A stretch of DNA of 64,000 bases from Brassica napus (Eukaryota > Streptophyta > Magnoliopsida > Brassicales > Brassicaceae). The stretch is taken from positions 5,355,726-5,419,725 of the forward strand of contig NC_063448.1 of the NCBI RefSeq assembly GCF_020379485.1. The letters are read 5' to 3'. This document shows, piece after piece, positions 59,309 through 64,000 of this stretch (its first letter is position 1; each line of letters begins with the position of its first letter). The notes under the pieces were generated by a model. It was not told the DNA's origin. It saw only the letters and a list, made by a program, of their open reading frames with translations, and searched no databases. A program made the position numbers and the translations under genes.

Positions 59309-60995
59309 CTATTTGTTTAAGTTAAATAAAAGCGGAACAAGCTCAAGAGTCGACTTCTTGCTGATAATGAGCGATCCTGTTTCTTCCACGTCCATGTCTT
59401 TGATAGTCTTCCCTTCAGACACTGCCCAATCAAAGAAGTAGAGCAAGTTCAACAGTCCCAACTCCACAGTAGCAATTCCCATATTCATCCCGGGACATAT
59501 TCTCCGACCAGAACCAAACGGTAAAAGCTCAAAGTTCAGTCCCTTGTAATCCACGGAACTTTCGATAAACCTGTCAGGGTTAAACTCATCCGGGTTTGAC
59601 CAGATTTTTGGATCGCGTGCGATCGAGTAAACGTTGATCATCATCTGGGATTTCTTGGGGATGTCGAAGCCTTGGATCTTGATGTCAGACATGGTCTCTC
59701 TTGGTAGCAAGAGTGGAGCTGCTGGATGTAACCTAAACGTCTCTTTGATCACGTGCTTCAAGTAGTGAAGATGGTTTAGGTCATCAGCTGTGAGTCTCTC
59801 TTTCTTGTCCCCAAGTGTTGTCCGAATCTCGTGTTGCACTTTCTTCATTATATTAGGGTTTCGGATCAGCTCCGTCATGGTCCATATCATTGTGATGGCG
59901 CTTGTGTTTACTCCCGCAAGAAATATGTCCTAATTAATACCAAAAAATGCATACACCTAAGTTCAAAGTTTTCAAGAAACCGCTGGGACGAAACTAATAT
60001 TAAATGATGTGATTTTCGATTGGGAGAAATTATAGGTTTCGGCCCCAAGCCTACTGATATTAAAAAATAAAAAAGTTTTCAAGAAGACTTACTGAGATGA
60101 TTCCTTTGAAATGATCTGTGGTGAGCTTGAAAGAATCTCCATCTTGCTCTTGTTTCTTCATCAAACCAACCATCACGTCAACGACATCAGGGTTGTTGGA
60201 TACGGTTCTTACAGGCTTAAGATGAGCATCGAGTATCTTCTGGAAGAAAGTGTCTAGCTCCGAGAAAACATTGTTCAGTGTCTTGTTCTGTCCGGAAACT
60301 CGGTCGAGGATCCAACCTACTCCAGGGAAAAAATCAGAGAATGCAATACCATCAACGAGCAACTCAAACTTGTGAACTAGATCCGCAGCGTTGTCCTCGT
60401 CCACGAACTCGCATTTGTGGATATCTATCCCGAACGCGAGCCTACAGATAATACTCGCAACGAGCGTGAAAAGGGTCTTCTTCAAATTCACCGGGGAACG
60501 TGTCAGAGCAGCTTCCGTTAGTTTCTTGACCAACAAGTTATTCTCTTCCTCTCTGATGTAACCGAACGACTGAAACTTTTTCATGTTCAAGAGCTCAACG
60601 ACCACGAGCTTCCTCAACGCTTTCCATTCCTCACCGTAAGGAGCGAACCCTATGTCTTTGAAGTTGTAAGAGATCATTCTTGCCGCGACGGTTTCTGGTC
60701 GGCTGCAACATTCGAGATCTTGGGTCTTGAGAGCTTCTTCTGCTCCTTCTCTAGATGAGATCACCACCACGGGGACGAATCCGAAACGAAGAAGCATCAC
60801 TGGCCCGTATGTTTTGGAGAGGTTTATAAAACACGTGTGAGGCTGTCCTTTGATGTTGTGCAAGTTTCCGATGATCGGAAGTGTCTTGGGACCAGGTGGA
60901 AGTTTCCATTTTGAGGGTTTGTGTTTCTTTGATATGATGAAGAAGGAAAGTACAAATATAGCTAAAAGAAAGAGGAAGTAGATGAACGTTGACAT
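59309..60995 (-). CDS. Cytochrome P450, CYP71B subfamily (CYP71B7-like)
   Basis: Two exons (60093-60995, 59309-59929) with one phase-0 intron in the usual CYP71 place (…[14 protein letters not shown]…), 507 aa, normal length. An N-terminal anchor ([15 protein letters not shown]) is followed by the proline hinge [11 protein letters not shown], the I-helix AGVNTS, the K-helix [12 protein letters not shown]-type FNPDRF, and the heme loop [10 protein letters not shown]. All are intact. CYP71B enzymes act on varied small specialised metabolites at the ER; the substrate here is not known. It resembles CYP71B7 (At1g13110) most, by memory. In Arabidopsis this is a tandem array; here one intact gene and one distant relic are seen. 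Confidence 0.93.
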
Positions 60996-61064
60996 TGTTT
61001 GCTACTCTGTTTCTTCTTACTTCCTCTCTTGTGTTTTGGATGAAGAACTGAGCTTAGATCAACC

Positions 61065-61077
61065 GATATATATATAG
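61065..61077 (-). promoter_or_regulatory. TATA box of the CYP71B gene
   Basis: TATATATATAT on the minus strand lies about 70-80 bp upstream of the ATG at 60995, a usual spacing with a short leader. Confidence 0.55.
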
Positions 61078-61217
61078 ACAATTATTTGAGAAAACGTGTT
61101 ATTTAGGTTGAATAATCGTTTGATTTGTCTGTATACTTAACTCTTACATTAATCAAGGCTGTTTACGACTCTAACACATGGGTCAATCGTCTAGAAAGAT
61201 AATGTGTTTTTATTTTT

Positions 61218-63359
61218 GGGAAAATTGGAAAAATGAGACACTTTCAACTTGAATTTGTCATTCTAATATTTTTTCTAAATTTTTTGTCCTTTTAGAACTT
61301 TAATTTCTGTAAATACAATTATACCCTTAAATTAAATGCTAAAATATATAATATTCTAATTTATTTTCTTAATATAATTTATAAAGTAAAAAAAAAGGAG
61401 GTTAATCATCCCTTCCGAAAACTCAGGATAAAACGCACCTCGTATAGGAAAAAGTCTCTCTCGTGCGACTCCATCGACGAAAGGTCACAACCAGCGTTTT
61501 ATAACCGTCTTTCACATTCCGGCGGCTTAGGCCGTCGGATTCCTCATTCCCTTTGATTCTTATTTTCCACAAGCGTTTCAATCCTGTCCAAGATGTGGTT
61601 TTTGGTATTAATATCGGGGTTTGCTTTGATGCCTAAACGACGTCTTCATCCGTTCAGACCACTCTACTCTTGACTTCTCCTCTGGTCCTTCTTTGTGTTA
61701 CAGAAAAAAAGAACAGAGCATCTGAATAGGATAAACGGGTTTGGTTCCTCCTGTGATGAGTGTTGTTCTCCGATGATTAACCGTGGAACAGTTATGGTTA
61801 GTCTAGTCGGGATATTTCTGGTGCACTTGTTGCACGGTTTCATTCTTCCTCCGGGCAATTCTACCGGCGGTCGTTTATTGATTATAGAGAACCGGAGATC
61901 CTTATCGTATATGCCATACGGTGATGTTCGGTCTCTTTCTATTAGTTATGTTGTGTTAGCATGGATTATCCATGTGATCCGCAACAAACTCGTCATCGAC
62001 TCGAGCTCCGTCGTTGCAGCCACCGTCGCTTCACCGTGCTTTTGGTCGCCATCAACTTCTCTCACCGGAACCACCACTGCCGTGTCATCTCTGCCGCTGC
62101 ACGGGCTCGTCTTCTCCGTTCAAGCAGTCACAGCCCGAGAGCATTGAATCGAGCAGGCCACACCTTCACGCATCGCTCGATTGGTTCTCTCGAATGTTCA
62201 GTTCGTCGTTTGGACCAAGCCAGATGGAACGAGCATTTGTCTTCCACATCGAACATTCCAAACCACGAAACAGACATGGCTAAATTTTAATATATTGCAC
62301 ACTTGGCCCCTGAGATTAGTTTCTTTCTTATTTTTTCCCCAGAAATTTTATTTTTGAAAATTAGTTCTCGATTTCGCCCCAAAACTCTTGGTTTAGGGAA
62401 ATATCTTTAATGTTCGCCCTACTACTTTTAAATTTACGGAAATATCTTTATGATTTCACCTTAAACTTTAAATGTTCACTTTTGACTCTATTATATGAAA
62501 ATACAATATATACAAAACTCAGAAATTAATCGTGAAGCAATCCAGGATTAGTTTTAAAATTTTTATTATACTTTCTAGTATATAAGCTGGAATACGTATC
62601 AAACTAGCGTGAATCATATGTGGTATAGTGGTTTGTGTGTATAATTTTCTCTTGACTCGGGTTCGAGTGGAGGAAAGAACAATTTTGATGATTTTTTGAC
62701 TTAGGAAATAATATACTCTGCGAGATTTAGATTAGATTTCGTGTAGAATTAGGAAAGTACATCTTTAACCGAATATGAAAGTTTCCATATTTTTCGGATT
62801 TGCCTAGAATATGTATATTACCTTATGCAGAATACAGTAGAGTAGGTGGGAAACATATTATTCCTTTAAGCGTCACATAAGGTAAAAGGAAGAACATGTT
62901 ATGGCACATAATCTAGATAATGTATATTATTGAGTTGTAGCTATATATCGTTATCAAGCTGTAGGTATACTGAAGACACCTTTCTTGATTATAACGTTTC
63001 GAAATATAGCTTGGTTAGAATATATAAGAAATGCTAGTTTACGTTGTATACCCAAGATATATCTATGTATAAAACTTAGTATATGATTTCTAGACTAAGT
63101 AGATGACCAGAATAAGTATTCTAACTGTAGCTAGAAGATAAAATAAAATATGATTCCACTTTTAAAAAAAAAACTTTTAAACATATATATTGTCATACTT
63201 ATGTTTCCAATAGTTTTCATATTTTTTTAACATTTTTAAAATTCAGTTTACTATTTTAACCATAAAAGAATGGTAAAAATTGTCCAAAATTGGCCTAAAT
63301 ATCAGAAGTCCTATTGTGACAAATAAAAGTTCAAAGTGTCTCATTTTTCCAATTTTCCC
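61218..63359. mobile_element. Non-autonomous MULE, candidate Pack-MULE
   Basis: Inverted ends share GGGAAAATTGGAAAAATGAG plus ACACTTT, and further similarity (ATTTGTCA) follows. The exact 9-bp target duplication TTTATTTTT lies at 61209-61217 and 63360-63368. No transposase frame occurs in the 2.1 kb. The block at about 61420-62290 differs sharply from the AT-rich rest: it is GC-richer and holds an acceptor-like TTTGTGTTACAG near 61691-61702 and a 150-aa frame (61695-62147) with a hydrophobic segment (MVSLVGIFLVHLLHGFIL) but no known domain. Such a block inside a MULE without transposase is what a captured host-gene fragment looks like. The donor gene is not recognised. Confidence 0.82.
62615..62685 (+). 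repeat. tRNA-like A/B-box pair (possible SINE or tRNA relic)
   Basis: TGGTATAGTGG at 62621-62631 fits the Pol III A box and GGTTCGAGTGG at 62660-62670 fits the B box, 39 bp apart as in tRNA genes and tRNA-derived SINEs. The flanks do not form an acceptor stem, so it is not a tRNA gene. Located inside the MULE. Confidence 0.4.
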
Positions 63360-63368
63360 TTTATTTTT

Positions 63369-63926
63369 TTATGGGAGACTTGTAATTAATAAAATAAAAA
63401 ATAAGTCTATCGTAGATGTCGATATTTTTTATAATATCATCTGCTAATCATGATTAATCTTTAGTAAAAGTTTATATAAGCTCTGAAAACAAACAATGTC
63501 CACACTGGTGGTATGGTGTGGTATGCAAGTAATCATACAATAACTAAAAGGAGAATATCTTCATCAGGGAGGCCCTCCACGTCGGACTAAAAAATCGACT
63601 AATAAGATCGCTGGTTTTCGCCATGTCACCGATGGGATTGGGTATTTTGGGCTTCGATTTTTTAATTTTTTTTGTTTAGTTTTCAGGCCCAGTTAGCCCA
63701 TCCTCTGCAAACCGTAACAAGCTTTCTCTCCCACGATGCCTTCTCTGTTTCTTCTCTTCGTTCTTGGACGATTCATCTTCTCAACGGAAAGTCGATCAAT
63801 CAACTCCACTCCATCTATGTGCAATGAATCCATCAATTATGGGTTCTTTTCGCATCTCTCCCTCTGATTTTCTTTATATCTCTATCTTTCTCAAGATAGT
63901 CTACACTATCACAATCGAAATTTGCG
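63369..63926 (+). promoter_or_regulatory. Promoter and leader of the gene at the right edge
   Basis: AT-rich DNA passes into a promoter-like segment with GGGCTTCG (about 63650), AGGCCCAGTTAGCCCATC (about 63685-63702) and an AAACCGTAAC motif. These are site-II-like elements common at housekeeping genes. A CT-rich leader follows (63720-63900). Confidence 0.45.
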
Positions 63927-64000
63927 ATGAATTCCAACCGCAATTCCACTGTTTCCGGCGGTTTTATCTCGAAGCAATCAAACGGAACTGTGGAGCCTCC
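63927..64000 (+). CDS. N-terminus of an unidentified protein, cut by the window edge
   Basis: From ATG 63927 the frame reads MNSNRNSTVSGGFISKQSNG and stays open to the window end. It is Ser/Asn/Thr-rich, as in many disordered N-termini. I do not recognise the family. Another frame from ATG 63824 is also open to the end and gives a longer peptide, but its composition looks like translated leader. The housekeeping-type promoter supports a gene here; the start is uncertain. Confidence 0.4.
   Translation, partial: MNSNRNSTVSGGFISKQSNGTVEP

Noticed and set aside
61961..62290. Overlapping frames of 109 and 89 codons in the MULE
   Set aside because: Three frames are open at once through a GC-rich stretch; none shows a domain, so I describe the block but call no gene.
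63824..64000. Alternative longer frame at the right edge from ATG 63824
   Set aside because: Its N-terminus reads through CT-rich leader sequence; the ATG at 63927 gives a more protein-like start, although this is not decisive.
1..64000. CRISPR arrays, phage-like modules or prokaryotic defence systems
   Set aside because: Nothing of the kind; repeats are plant transposon families or microsatellites, and all genes are plant nuclear genes.

Overview
The window is nuclear DNA of a crucifer (Brassicaceae, most likely a mesopolyploid relative of Brassica or Raphanus). Spliced genes with GT-AG introns are mixed with AT-rich intergenic DNA and typical plant transposons (MULEs, Helitrons, an L1-type LINE, mariner- and hAT-type MITEs). 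From memory of family sequences, the intact genes and remnants follow, in order, the Arabidopsis chromosome 1 interval around At1g13230 down to At1g13110. Locus numbers and symbols are recalled, not searched.

Layout. 1-14.8 kb: a tRNA-Ile(AAU), a PII-2-like leucine-rich-repeat gene (-), the nuclear-lamina gene CRWN2/LINC2 (-), then a 6.5 kb transposon-filled gap with a 2.7 kb MULE (exact 9-bp target duplication) and two Helitrons inserted end to end. 14.8-28 kb: gene-dense, with a P4-ATPase (ALA11-like, +), a C3HC4 RING protein (+), an RRM/RS protein of the CFIm68/59 type (-) and ARP3 (-). 29-38.3 kb: a 5'-truncated LINE (-), an oxysterol-binding-protein-related gene (ORP1D-like, +) with one GC-AG intron, a 147-bp stub of SDA1, a stub of a lost CYP86C paralogue and an intact CYP86C gene (+). 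38.7-47.2 kb: a GH5 cellulase-like gene (-) and a decayed GLE1 gene (+). 47.4-58.3 kb: a transposon nest made of a mariner MITE, a fold-back MULE-MITE, a CYP71B relic, a Helitron split by a 6.1 kb LINE, a hAT MITE and a GC-rich retroposon with a 13-bp target duplication. 58.3-64 kb: a CYP71B7-like P450 (-), a 2.1 kb non-autonomous MULE with foreign-looking internal DNA, and the first codons of an unidentified gene entering at the right edge.

The genes are housekeeping or metabolic and form no operon-like unit. They cover nuclear shape (CRWN2), mRNA 3' processing (CFIm59), actin nucleation (ARP3), lipid flipping and lipid transfer (ALA11, ORP1D), fatty-acyl or specialised oxidation (CYP86C, CYP71B) and glycoside hydrolysis (GH5). 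The main story is fractionation after polyploidy: SDA1, one CYP86C copy, GLE1 and part of a CYP71B array survive only as remnants in their collinear positions, while transposons fill the gaps. I found no prokaryote-style system, CRISPR array or viral gene. The best candidates for undescribed elements are the MULE at 61.2-63.4 kb and the retroposon at 56.8-58.2 kb.
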